Shown here: in pieces, positions 47,038 through 59,493 of the stretch
Numbering within the stretch: position 1 is the stretch's first letter
Layout of the letters: every line of letters starts with the position of its first letter
Assembly (NCBI GenBank): GCA_018894105.1
Contig: CM032121.1
Coordinates: 27,504,230-27,568,229, forward strand
DNA: 64,000 nucleotides
Direction of reading: 5' to 3'
DNA from: Jacaranda mimosifolia
Lineage: Eukaryota; Streptophyta; Magnoliopsida; Lamiales; Bignoniaceae
The notes under the pieces: model-generated
What the model saw: only the letters and a program-made list of their open reading frames with translations
Told to the model about the DNA's origin: nothing
Databases searched by the model: none
Made by a program: the position numbers and the translations under genes

Positions 47038-47170
47038 GTCCTGATACCACCTGCAGTAGTAATGGGCAAAACTTAGAGGACTTTGTACCTCTGGCAGTCA
47101 AATTACCAACTTGGCATATAACTTGCATCTCTATAAATATTCTTATCACTAATCACAAACATAGTATGAT
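47038..47170 (-). repeat. LTR end with primer-site-like word, minus strand
   Basis: On the minus strand the last 115 bp of an LTR (47167-47053) are followed by TGGTATCAGGAC (47049-47038), close to the tRNA-Met primer site. The same LTR end occurs on the plus strand at 48085-48199. The fragment is cut at 47171 by the start of the next LTR. Confidence 0.55.
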
Positions 47171-48202
47171 TGTAACACCCCGAATCTTGACCCTTAAATA
47201 TAAATAATTAGTTCAGCAAAAGTAAAATACAAATCTAATAAACTATTATGAGCATAGTTTTTGAATTGGATTTTAAATAAAGCTTAGGCATAATTATTGG
47301 AGTTGAGGGATTTAATCATAAATGAGATAGGGACTTGATTGCCCAATATTTTAAAATTTAGAGGCTAATAAATGGAAGTTAAAAGTTTAGGGACTAAAAA
47401 GTACTTAAGTTAGGACATAATTGTCAAACATTACAAATGTTAGGGGGCAAAATATAAAGGTAAAATTGCTTGAGGACCAGATTGAAGTCCAAGGACTAAA
47501 TTGAAAGCGGTTCAAAGTTGTATGGGCTTACTTGTAGATGAAGTAAAACTTTTGTTGGTTAGTGATAGACGCGACTGGGCAAGTAGCTCTAAAAGTATCC
47601 CAAAAGAACTTATGGAAAACATATAAGGTAATCTTTGGGATCTCATTCGTCGAAGCTTATGAGAGAACTAGCAACTAGAACATAAGGTTATTGCTTGAAA
47701 AATGTAAAGGAATCCTCTGAGAATTAGGAAAAGAACCATATATCATGGATAAAAACTTATGGAGCAACGATAGGAACCAAATGAGCCTTTTTGAATATGG
47801 GATCCAAATATCTTACCCCACATAAATTACTTGGCTTAATAAAAGGATCTATAGTTCATCTAAGGTAGAGTTGACATAAGATACAATCGTTTGGAGACTT
47901 AAGGAAAAGAACATTGAGATCTATTCATGATATAGGTACCATGAGTTGAAATAATGCTATTTGGGGTTGATCAATGTTCTAGCACAATTTACAGATATGA
48001 TATATAAGATCTTTTGATTTGTTGGATTAATTATCAATGATTCTACTAAGAGCATCTGGTGTACTTAGAAAGAATAAAAGAGTCATACTATATTTATGCT
48101 TGGTGATACGAATACTTAAGAGATGCAAGTTATATGTCAAGTTAGTAATTTGAGTGCCAGAGGTACAAAGTCCTTTATGTTTTGTCAATTACTACAACTG
48201 GT
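47171..48202 (+). repeat. LTR starting TGTAACACCCCG, plus strand
   Basis: It starts TGTAACACCCCGAATCTTGA, matches 48883-49265 for its first 380 bp or so, then follows a different sequence. Its last 115 bp match the inverted fragment at 47053-47167. After it comes GGTGTATTAAAG, a degenerate primer-site-like word. Confidence 0.6.
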
Positions 48203-48882
48203 GTATTAAAGATATTTGCTAAGTGATATACTCATTGACTAGCTTAAATAAGAAGAATTTGCAATCTTAATACATGGGGAAAGGTATGAAGAGATTTTGT
48301 GGAATAAAGAAAAGAATTAGCTTTGTGTTAGTTACTATTCTTCTTATAGAATAAATTACAAGAAAGTGATTGTCGGTGGCTCAAGAGAACTGAAGTCGTG
48401 AAAGTGGGATTATTTCATTCAGGATATAGGATTTATCGCCTTGGGTTGCTTCAATAAAATAGAGTCATTTGTTAATTAATGGAATTTCTTGGAAAAAACA
48501 GTTATAGTGTGCTATCTAAGAATAAACATTCGAATCAAAAGAACGAGTGGAAGTAAGAATATTTTAAGGAATCCAACTCATGGGTTGTGGGTCAAGCTAA
48601 TCCTTTCATGTTACATAATAAATACGAGACACCTATTATCAGCATTAAAAAAGTTGAGAGACTTATGTGAGCAGTCCTAAATAATAGAGATTTTAGTTCT
48701 AACCTCAGCAAAATAGAAACTACTTGGGATCAGAGAAGAAAATATGCAAAAGTAATCAAATTAGAAAAGATAGGTCAAAGAATCATTATGGAAATGATAA
48801 AATAAAGCGGATGACAATCTAAGTTCTTCCAAATTCCATATGAGAATCTAGGGACTAGATTTTTTTGGGGGGGTGGGGGAGT
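48203..48882 (+). other. Short non-coding interior ending in a polypurine tract
   Basis: This 680-bp stretch has no coding capacity. It ends in a strong purine-rich run, GGGGGGGTGGGGGAG, directly before the TGTACCACATCG LTR start at 48883, as expected before a 3' LTR. It could be the interior of a non-autonomous element. Confidence 0.45.
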
Positions 48883-51394
48883 TGTACCACATCGAATCTT
48901 GACCCTTAAATATAAACTATTATTTCATCAAAGTAAAATACAAATCCAATAAACTGGGATGAGAATAATTTTGGAATTAGATTTTAAATTAAGCTTATGC
49001 ATTATTATTCGAGTTGAGGCATTTAAACGTAAATGAGACACGGACTTGATTGCCTAAAGTTTTGAAACTTAGAGGCCAATAAGTGGAAGTAAAATTTCAT
49101 AGACTAAAAAATACTTAAGTCAGGACATAATTGTCCAACGTTACAAATGTTAGGGGGGAAAATACGAAGGTAAAACTGCTTAAGGATAGGATTGAAGTCC
49201 AGGGACTAAATTGAAGGCAATTTCAAGTAGGAGAGGCTTAATTGTAGATGGTGGAGAACTTTTGGGGGTCAAATTGAGACCCTGGAAAACTAGTTAATAT
49301 ATACACTCAAGGACAAAACTTTATCAAATTTTCAATAGATTACCCAATGTCTCCCTTACTCGTCATCCCTAGCTTTTAGCCATAAAACCCAAATCTAACA
49401 TTGTAGGATTACTCTACTCACAGTGGTGAGCAAAACCATACCAAACTTAGCTAAAAACATCAAAGGATTTTGCTGAAAATTGAGAAACGGCAGACCGCAC
49501 TGCAGTGGTGGTGATTCCACCACTTCTGGCGACTGAAATTCGATGGGCTTGGGTAGGTTGTGGTCGGAATTGAATGGGTAAGTGGCTGGTAGCATCAATT
49601 TTGGTATTAAACCATTGGTGGTGGAGAATTAGATGTGGCAGTTGACATCAGAGGGTTAGGGTTCATGGCGGCTTTGGACGACTATTAGCCAACGTGCTAG
49701 TGTCAGAACCTGAAATTGATTTGGGGATTTTGATCTACAGATTGAGGCGCATCTTCTAGTGGTGGCAACTCCTTATCTGGTGGTGGCGCTCCAGTGATGT
49801 TCTGACAAAAAATGCAACTACTTATTTTAAGTTCACCTGATTGTTTTCGACTTGAGTTTGGATCTCGATTCAATCCAATTTAGGTAAATTTCATAGTTAA
49901 ATTTTAATTTGATTAATTAGCTGAATGTAATTGGAACTTTGTATTAAAATGTAAACATAATATGAACTAAGGTTGTTAAATTATGGTTTGGCTTAATTTA
50001 TGGATTAATTTTATAGCTACAAAATAGAAACTAAATTATAAACTCAAACTCAACAAATCAAAGAAGATAAATTTAACTCATGATCTAAGTTAGATGAGTT
50101 ATGGTTAAATTGATTAAAGACCCCAGATTAGGAAGACTAGATATCTTATACAAATCGTCTTATAGCACTAAGGTGACTATAATAAGCTATCTATAAATGG
50201 GCTTGATAATTTGAGGGATTAAGTCACCCTAGACTTGTTAAAGGGACACTTAGACACTAAGAGCAAGGGTATTATATAATTAAGAGTAAAAGATGATTGG
50301 GCTTCAATTATATTAGGCTCATTTACTACTATAATTGTTGTAAAGTTGAACTAAATTTACTTGAATAGGTTATCAGATTGCCGTTAGGACCTTAAGTAAG
50401 ACTTTAATAACCTATTTACAAACTCATTGGGTTAAGAACAACTATATTTATTATTTTAAACATCTGGGTATAATATGAAAATTGAGGAAATTGTGACTAA
50501 ACAAACTAACTAACTAAGGCACCCGATAAAGACATTGAAGTACATTTAGAATATAATTAAAAAATCAATACAACGTTGGTCTAGATTATCTTATCACAAA
50601 CTTTAAATTGATTAGGAAACAAGGACATGGACCCTCCAAACAACTAAGGAACTCCTTCAGCAATTATCAGGTGAGTTTATACTAGATTTCTTTGCTGGGG
50701 GAAAGAACATATATATCTGTGAATATATCTTTGTTGCTTGATCCTTTCTATGTTGAATCCAGTAATTGTTGTTTGTTCGCTTTATGCTATTCTTTGCCTC
50801 TTGAGTTGAAATCTATCTGAACTGTTCCTCTTTGCATGTAGTTCTTGAGTCATTATTATTTAAATTCTCGACCTGCCCTTATATGAGTTTTCAACTTATA
50901 TATATATATATATTAGTAACTATATCATAATTGTTCAACATTATTGTTGTTTGCCCATGCTATATTGATCTTCAACTCTTGTGTTGATTTTGATAGTCTA
51001 TTTGAACTTCTCTTCTTCCCTTTTGACCGTGACTCTTAAGCTATTGTTATTTGAATTCTCAACCTATCTTTGGATATTGAATTCCTGAATCAAATGATTA
51101 ATTTGATTCATGTTTACACAAGTTTTGAAAAAAGTAAATTGTTTACGAAATTTTACCGACACATTGCCCCTTTACCCTAATTGTGGTTCATAGTTGGACA
51201 TGGTTTATGCTGTTTTACTTGAAATTCGTGATTGTGTTGGGAAAACTAAGAAGGATTTCAAAAGGGTATTTCCTATCATCGCCATGACGGTTAACTTGAA
51301 ATGAGCCCGATATTAATTGCTTGATTGCTTGTTTGCCATGGGAAATTGAAATGTTAAATGAAAATTCTATTGGACATGTAATATATTCAATACT
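48883..51394 (+). repeat. Family R LTR, plus copy 5
   Basis: It begins TGTACCACATCGAATCTTGA and continues collinear with the reverse complement of 41340-43587, including CAGGTGAGTTTATACTAG near 50670. It stops near 51394, about 1.1 kb short of the family end, where a minus copy begins. Confidence 0.65.
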
Positions 51395-52021
51395 CATTCC
51401 CCGCCTGGGAGGTGCTTGCTCGATCGAGGTGCTACTCGTTCTATACCACAAACTTTCTAGATAAGAGAAAATAAATATTCTAGAACCCAAAATATTTAAT
51501 TTCCACAAGTGACTTCCATCAATAATTGCACTTATAACCAAAATATCATAGATCACACATAGCACCTCCAACCCATTTTTCATATCTATGTCAGTAGTTC
51601 AACAAATACAACCTTTACATTTATATATTCATTGGGTTTATTACCTTATGTGTCACGCTGTTTAGTCTACCTTTATCACTTGTTCTTATCTACGATAAAG
51701 AATGAAAGAAAACAATACAAGAGATGCGAATCTGAATGACTTAGTGAGATATTTCAGCAATAACAAATAATAACAATTATCTGAGCATATTATGCAAGCA
51801 ACATGAAGAAGCATTTTGGGTACCAGAAATCGTGAGGATGATCCAGTTCATCGTGAAGAAAGTAATATCGCAAGGATCCAAATAATTTCAAAAATTAAAG
51901 TTACAATATCACAATCTAAGGATCTTATTTCAAGCCATAATTAAGAAGTTGGATTAAGAGAAAGTACCTTGAAATGAAAACTTGAATTCAAGGTGGAGAT
52001 CAATCACTAGAACTTCTTCTA

Positions 52022-54205
52022 TGTTGGAATGGTGCATCGCAGCTAATTACATTAGCATGTAAACTATTTTACTTGTGATACAATCTTGATTGAATGATAT
52101 TCATTATAAATAATCATCTTTATCTTATGCTTAATTTACTTGACTAGCATTTGATTAAAGCCCTTAGATCACACAAGACTATGAGATTTGGTCATGCACT
52201 AGGTGGTGAACATGAAAAGTCTCACACGGTCGTGATCTTAAAATATTTCAAGTCGTAGAATCTTATGAGACATGGCATCAAAGATTCGGATAGACTTCAC
52301 TAACGAAGCATAAATCCAAGGGGTTGGATATTGCTCCGTGTCATGAGCAATCCATGTTAGACATGGGTGTATGTTAATGGGTGCTTCTTAGAGAACAAGT
52401 TCACTAAACGCCCATATGGAGAATCAACTATGTAGTCGATAGTGGCAGGTTCTCCAGCTTACACTAGAGAATATAATTAGTACTTTGACCTGAGGATCCA
52501 TCGCAACCTCGTGTTTAGGTCCTCATGATTTGACTTTTCCTTGACCACTTTGCGGGTCATCTGGGTTGAGCTTGGGTATGAGCTACTTAGGGGTGGAGGT
52601 TTGTGAGATCCAAGATGGGATCTGTCTCCTTATCATTGTGAAGGGCAATTGCATCTCCTATGTATTCTATAATGATCGATTCCACGAAATCCTTGCGCAA
52701 GGTAGTATGATAATTTGGAAAATGAGTTTTTCCAAGATAAGGTCATAAAGGGGAATTGAACGTTGGAATATAAACATAACTATCGAGGCTATTAAGGAAT
52801 CGGAAAATATCTTGCCCTATGCCTCCTTTGGGAGATAAGAGATGGAAGGACTGTATTTGCATGGCAAGCATAGAGCTAGAATTGTTCTCCAAGAGCATAT
52901 TTATTTCGGCCAATTAGTTGGGTTCTATGGGCTTGAGCTTGGACATCGATCATGGAGATTGGGTACTCTTCAATTAATAGAGATTAATTGAGTTGAGTTT
53001 TTAGTTTAAATGAGTTTAAACTAATGTGAATATTTTGATATTCTAAATATCACAAAAGTTGTGAGCCCATATCTAATGAATGATAAAACCTAATGGTTCA
53101 CACACAAAAGCCAATAGGAAGTCCTATTTGATGAAGGGAATTTTCTAGGAGTTAGAAAATTCCACATGATCGATTCAATGGAGGAAAAACAATTACCTAA
53201 TTTTTTGTCATTGTAGCTTGATTGATTTAATTGTTAAATTGATCAAAATAATTTAAGGAGTTAAATTAGACAAATTAAATTAAGGATTTAATTTAATCGG
53301 TGCTATATGATTATCAATTGGTCAACTTAAGCTGCTAAGTTAACACTTTCTAGCTTAAAGAGTTAAGTTAGTTGACTTAAGGAGTTAAGTCAAGACTAAT
53401 TAATTAAATTAAGGGGTTAATTTAATTAACGTGAAGAATTATTTTGGAGGAAAATTCAAAATGAAAGAGTTCATTTGGAGTGCATTTAGAATTTATTTGG
53501 ATGACATTTCATGAGATGAATTGAAGATTCCAAATGAAATTCAAATGCAAGTGAAATTCACATTTCACATGCTCCATACTTTGCTTAGGTGGCGCCTCAC
53601 CTCATGGGAGGTTGATGCCAACTAGCATTACACATTCCCTTCTCTATATATAGAGGATAGGTAGCCACTTGGAAGAATGTATGCTAGATTCCACTTTTCC
53701 CTCAAAATTATATGATTTACTCATGTGTGGAAGTCTCACACTTTCTTCTTCACCCTCCCTACTAAATTTGGCCTTCATCATTTCTTCTCTCCTTGGTTTT
53801 CCAACTGACTAAGGATTGATTGGGATTTGCCTATGGTGTGATAATCTCATTAGAGGCTAGACAATTGGATAGCTTTACTTTTGGAGATCCACTACAAGGG
53901 CATTTCTTGTTGAAATTTTTACTAAAGCTTTCCCAAGGTGTTGAGGAGGTTATGTCCAAAATTCAACAAATTTGGATATGTTTTGATTGGGAAAGAGTTG
54001 TCGAGTTTCCGTTGTGCTAGAGGAAGATAGCTTTGAAGTGTTCAAGCCTTTCTTCCATTCTACCTTGGATTTTTGTGCATTCAAGGTATTATCTTCTTCC
54101 AAATCTATTTTACAGCATGACTTAATCCTTAGGATATGTGTAGATAAGTTTTGATTTAGCTTTATTTGCTTTGTTTCATGGATCATTGTGCTACGCACTC
54201 CTTCA
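52022..54205 (+). repeat. 5' LTR of the plus-strand copia element
   Basis: It runs from TGTTGGAATGG to CACTCCTTCA. The repeated TTAAGGAGTTAA-type words lie at about 53240-53425. A CTCTATATATAGAGG palindrome with a TATA box lies at 53641-53655. Confidence 0.88.
53641..53655 (+). promoter_or_regulatory. TATA box of the copia LTR
   Basis: TCTATATATAGAGG is conserved in all long copia LTRs of the window in the element's orientation (for example inside 26011-26030, 32111-32130 and 36113-36131 on the minus strand; 61077-61090 is slightly changed). It lies about 550 bp before the LTR end, suiting a core promoter. Confidence 0.55.
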
Positions 54206-54207
54206 AG

Positions 54208-54219
54208 TGGTATCGGAGC
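54208..54219 (+). other. Primer binding site of the plus-strand copia element
   Basis: TGGTATCGGAGC lies two bases past the LTR and differs by one base from the initiator tRNA-Met complement. Confidence 0.8.
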
Positions 54220-56151
54220 CTATTTCATGATTTAATTTGGATTTTTGATTGATTAGTTCATGTGATGGATTGATCTAGATCTCCAAATACTTGATTCAAT
54301 TTATGTATTGGAGTGTTTGGATGATGACGCCTGTGGCTCCATTGTTGATTAATTGAAATTATGCTAATATGTGTTTCAAGAGTTAATTCATGTGTTTGTA
54401 TATTTTGATTCATAGTTGATGATGTTAAATTTTGATTTAGCATTGAATAATGTTATATGTTGATATAGCATGTTAAATTTGGCCATAAGGTGTTTTGGTC
54501 ATTTATGGATCCAACTAGATTGGAGATTATTGGAGATTTTTGGAGAATGGTGATTCTTACTTAAACTTGATTTTTGAAGCATATTTGAGCCCTTGAATTT
54601 TCATTTTTAAAAGGCGTTTTAGATATGGAAATCCATCTATAATATGTGATTTAGTGTTTAGGATGTGTCTTAAATTTTTTGGCACACAAAAATTGAGCCA
54701 AAAACATATTAACTAGGAATATACCTTTAAACATGGCAATTTGCTAGCCCTAGGCTAGGCGCTGGCCGAGCAACAGGCACACCTATCACATAGTCTGCCG
54801 TGCGGTTGTGCACCCAGGCCAGGCGACAGTGGACAATTTTGATTTTGGTTGAGTCTTGATAAGTTTTTGTGTTCTTTTTGTGACCAAAAGTGACCCAAAA
54901 TTATGCTACATAAATGAACAAGTGTTGTGCAAATTCTCAATATTATGTTTGACATTTTTGAATGATTTTAAAATCTTGTTAAAGTTAATCTTCAATTTAA
55001 TGCAAAAATGAGATGCATAATTGTTATGCTTATTTTTGCTAGTTAATTAATTATTTATGAGATAAGCATTTAATTGTGGAAATTAATGTCAATTCTTGAT
55101 TTATTGTGCATTTAATTGTTGAATGGATGATGAATGAATGGAGATGATCATTAGCCTTTAATATTGATTTTATTTGTTTCAAGTTATTGAAAAGAGTTAT
55201 ATTAAATTGGGGCTTGCATGCCTCTTAATTTCTATATTGTAAATATTATGAGAGTAGAATCACTAGAAGTGAGGATTTTTTTCTCATGCAAATGTTGCAA
55301 GGACACAAAAAGACCATTAGAGGCATGAAGACCCATGAATATATGGTGATACATCTATGCAATTGCTAGATTTAATCAACCACTTAAAATCAACTAAGTA
55401 GTGCACATACGGCTCTAGGTGCATTATTTGGTTAAGGCTCATGGTCATCCTACCCTAGGAGCATGCTAGGCACATTTACTTATTTATGCTTTCCATATCC
55501 TATTGATGTATGAGATGCATGGTTAGGATATAGAAAACCTAAATAAGAAGATAAAATTGATGAGATCTTTGCAAGCAAGAAAATCCCTCCATTTAGAAGA
55601 GTTAAAATTCTTTCCAAAAATTAAGTTAAAATGAGAATGATGATGCTACCACTAGTATATGACATGATGATGCTACTTTATTTATGTGATGGCACTCATC
55701 ACGGGGGTCACACTTAGGTAGAAAGTTGTGATCATATACTTAGCATATGATGCACTTTTGATTTGATGCTTCCCATGCGTGGCTCACATCACATGGCATG
55801 ACATACAACCGACTTAACACTTAGTAACGTAGAGGTCGCTCAACAAAGGGATTTACATAAAAAGTGAGGCAAAATATATCAAGGGCTGCATAAAGATGCA
55901 ATTAGCAAAAGTTGCTTACCTTTGGATTGTTTGTGGATGCACTCATCACGAAGGTCCAATTGTAAGTCTTCAGGGCCTCGACTCTCACTATGAAATGAGA
56001 TTTCCCAAATTCTTCTAGGGGGTGAGGAATTTGATAAAATAGTGAAAAAAAACATGCTTGAAAGTCCATAAACATGTTTTCAATATTAATATTCAATCAC
56101 ATGTTTATATTCTCTTTTTCTCCTTTATAGATTTTTGAAATTTCAAAACCA
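54220..56151 (+). other. Leader of the plus-strand copia element
   Basis: About 1.9 kb of non-coding sequence precedes gag and is collinear with the leader of the minus-strand relative. It includes a GC-rich patch at about 54745-54835. Confidence 0.75.
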
Positions 56152-57000
56152 ATGGCTAGGAATCCACTCAGTGCTATTTTGGAAACCAATAAACTAACTA
56201 GGCCAAACTTTCGCGATTGATTGAGAACCTCAAGACTATTCTAGATTCCAAAAAGAGGACTTATGTACTTGATCAAAGCTCGTTGGACACCATTAGCGAT
56301 GATGCCACCGATGAGGCACGTGAATTGTTCACAAAGTTTGTGGATGATGATCTACAAACAAGATGCCTCATGATGGCTTCTATGTCTAATGAGCTTCAAA
56401 AGTCTCACAAGCACATGAAACATGCTCACAAGATCTACTTACACCTACAAGAGTTGTCTTGTAGTATGGTGTTCAAACTAGACATGAAAGGCTATTATTG
56501 TCTAAAGAGCTCTTTAGGAGAAGAATGAATGAGGGCTCAAGTGTCTATGACCATGGCCTAAAGATGATCGATCTCATTGAGAAACTTGGTCAATTGGACG
56601 TTATCATCGATAATGAGCTCTATGTGGATTTGATCCTTCAATCATTGCTTAACTCATTTGATCAATTCGTTATGAACTTCAACATGTCAGATAAGATAAA
56701 ATGATTAATGAATTGGTCAATATGTTGGTAACCGCCGAGGCAACTATGATTAAAGACAAACCTCTTATGCTTGCTTCCTCCTCCAAGTCTAAAGGCCCTA
56801 GGGATGCTAAGAAATGAGGTAAAAGGAAGAAGAGTTCTTACTCCAAGAGAAAGTAACCTTTGAAGAGTTCAAGGGAATCAAGAAGAAGAAAGAGGCTAAA
56901 ACCGATGCTACTTGTTTCCACTATGGTGAAAAAGGACATTGAAAAAGGAATTACAAGGAATACCTTCGTACCCTTGAGAAAGGTATGTACTAAATATTAG
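56152..57000 (+). pseudogene. gag of the plus-strand copia element
   Basis: ATG 56152 opens MARNPLSAILETNKLTRPNF, followed by a TGA where Trp is expected. Two open blocks then cover ISDDATDEARELFTKFVDDD with CLMMASMSNELQKSHKHMKH, and MIDLIEKLGQLDVIIDNELY. The zinc knuckle at 56913-56956 reads CFHYGEKGH-stop-KRNY, so the second and fourth ligand cysteines have become Tyr and the Trp a stop. Packaging function is lost. Confidence 0.85.
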
Positions 57001-57830
57001 TGGCATTGAGAATCTTCCTACTTGTGAATCTTATTTAAAGGGAAAAATAACCAAGGTTTATTTTGTGGGACAATCGGAGCGAACCAAAAAACCTTTGGAT
57101 TAACCCATACGGATGTTTGTGGCCCATTAAGAGTTAGTGCTAGAAGAGGCTATTCATACTTCATCACATTAACTAATGATCATAGTCAGTTCGGACAGTG
57201 TATCTTATGAAGTACAAGTCCAAAGCCTTTGAAAAGTTCAAAGAGTATAGGAATAAAGTAGAAAAGCAAAAGGGACTAAGTATTAAAACGCTTCGATCAA
57301 ACTGAGGGGGAGATACTTAAGTACCGAGTTCTTGGATTATCTAAAGGTGAATGGGATTCTCTCTTAATGGACTCCGACCGATACACCCGAATACAATGGA
57401 GTAACTGATAGGAAAAATCATACCTTGTTGGACATGGAACAATCTATGATGAGCTTTTTTGATGTGCTTATATCTTTTTGGGGATAAACCTTGATACGAC
57501 GGCGAGGCTACTCAATAAGGTACCTTCAAATTCAGTGCCAAAAACACCACAAGAGATGTGGTATGGCAAAGCACCCTATTACTCTTTTATAGGGGATCTC
57601 CAACTTACATCAAGCGGCTAGTGGGAGACAAATTGGAAAGTAGATCCACATTGTGTAAGTTTGTGGTATACCTAAGAGAGTCTTTAAGTTATTACTTTTA
57701 CGATCCCTCGGAACAAAAGGTGTTGGTTTCAAGGAGTGTCTACTTTTTAGAAAAAGAATTTTTATTAGATAGAAATGGCATTATTGTTGAACTTGATGAA
57801 GTTCAAGATGATCATTAAATCCCACAGGCG
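57001..57830 (+). pseudogene. Integrase and linker of the plus-strand copia element
   Basis: Near 57090-57190 the reading THTDVCGPLRVSARRGYSYF then FITLTNDHS marks the start of the integrase core with its first Asp (D of HTD). A degenerate ERRN-type end follows near 57400. The open block 57558-57818 holds VGDKLESRSTLCKFVVYL, SYYFYDPSEQKVLVSRSVYF and FLLDRNGIIVELDEVQDDH. Frames are broken in the core. Confidence 0.8.
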
Positions 57831-58900
57831 ATGGAAACAAAGGAGCAACAAGAGTCTCACACACAACCTCTGAGAAGGTCTGACTGAATCAAGAAACAAC
57901 CCAAAAAGTATGAATTCCTTCATAAGACAGGCCAATTGGATATTGATCTGAAGACCTATGAGGAAGCTATATTGGACATAGCTCGAGACATTGGCTAGAT
58001 GCCATGAAATTTGAAATGGACTCCATGTATTCCAACAAAGTATAAACTTTGTTAGATTCACCAAAGGGTATAGTGCCCGTTGGTTGCAAGTGGATCTATA
58101 AACGAAAGCTAGGAGTTGATGGAGAGGTAATGACCTTTAAGGCGCGACCAGTTGCAAAGGGTTACACTCAAAGACCCGGTATTGATTTTGAGAAAACTTT
58201 TTCACCGATCGCAATACCTAAGTTCATTAGGATTTTACTTGCCATAGCCGCATATTATGGCTATGAGATATGGCAAATGAATGTGAAAATAGCTTTCTTC
58301 AATGGAAACATTGAAGAAGAAATCTATATAGAGCAACCACAAGGTTTTGCATCCAAATGAAGTGAGCAAAAAGTTTGCAAACTTGAGAGATCCATTTATG
58401 GACTCAAATAGGCATCTCGAAGTTAGAACATACGTTTTGACAAAATAGTGAGATCGTTTGGCTTTGTAAAAAATGTGTATAAATCTTAGTGTACAAGACG
58501 GCTAGTGGGATTAGTGTACAGTTTATTGCGCTTTATGTCGATGACATTCTTCGCATTGGGAATGAGAAAGAAATGTTAGAGTATCCTAAAACATGGTTAT
58601 CTACTCAAATTTTCATGAAGGATTTGGGAAAAGTATCCGTATTAGAAATATGTATCTATAGAGATAGATCGAGGAAGCTACTGGGGCTTTCCCGAACACC
58701 GTGCATTGACAAGATACTAAAAAGGTTTAGTATGGAAGAATCCAAGAAAGGATTCATCCTTATAGGATATGGTCTTCTTCTCTCCAATTCTATGGCCTCT
58801 AAGACATGTGTCCACCATTGGGAGCATAATGTATGTCGTTCAATATACAAGGCTGGATGTAGCACACATTCTAAGTGTTACGAGCCACTTTCAATCTGAC
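57831..58900 (+). pseudogene. Reverse transcriptase of the plus-strand copia element
   Basis: Block one (58049-58360) reads PVGCKWIYKRKLGVDGEVMT, GYTQRPGIDFEKTFSPIAIP and MNVKIAFFNGNIEEEIYIEQ. Block two (58489-58899) has the catalytic box in LYVDDILRIGN, with YVDD at 58534-58545 intact, then MKDLGKVSVLEICIYRDRSR and CIDKILKRFSMEESKKGF. Stops between the blocks (near 58410 and 58490) and a frameshift near 58810 disable it. Confidence 0.88.
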
Positions 58901-59479
58901 CCCAGTGAATGTCACTAGAAAGCCGTTAAAGCAATCCTTAAGTACTTGAGAAAGACTAAGGATTTATTTTTGGTATACGGCAATGGAAAATTGAAACTCT
59001 AGTTTTTGGGTTCTAGTTTCCAGTCCAACATAGATGACCTAAAATCCACTTCTAGATTTATATTTTGCCTCAATGGCGGTGCGGTCAGTTGGAAGAGTTT
59101 CAAACAAGACAACATGACTAATTCAATCACAGAGGTATAATATATTGTAGCTTCAAAAGTTGCAAAGGAAGGTGTTTGGATGCAAAACTTCATCCAAGGA
59201 TTGGATATAGTGCCTAGCATTGCTGAGCCTATAGTTGTCTTCTATGACAACAATGGGGCGATGACGCAAGCCAAAGAGCCAACATCTCAACAGCGATCTA
59301 AGCACATTTTAAGGCAATATCATTTGATTCAAGAGATCATTGATAGAGGTGACATCTGAGTGGAGAGAGTAGCCTCATAAGAGAATATAGCAAATCCACT
59401 GACAAAACCCTTAGCGTAAAAGGTCTTTGAAGGACATCTTGAGAAGATAGGTCTTAGAACTATGGGTAACAGTCTTTAG
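58901..59479 (+). pseudogene. RNase H of the plus-strand copia element
   Basis: Pieces read AVKAILKYLRKTKDLFLVYG, FQSNIDDLKSTSRFIFCLNG and SKVAKEGVWMQNFIQGLDIV. They continue with VVFYDNNGAMTQAKEPTS, QRSKHILRQYHLIQEIIDRG and ENIANPLTKPLA. Five or more stops interrupt the frame. The order fits the copia C-terminus. Confidence 0.85.
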
Positions 59480-59493
59480 GGCAAAAGGGAGAT
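59480..59493 (+). other. Polypurine tract of the plus-strand copia element
   Basis: GGGCAAAAGGGAGAT lies directly before the 3' LTR, matching the tract of the minus-strand relative. Confidence 0.7.
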
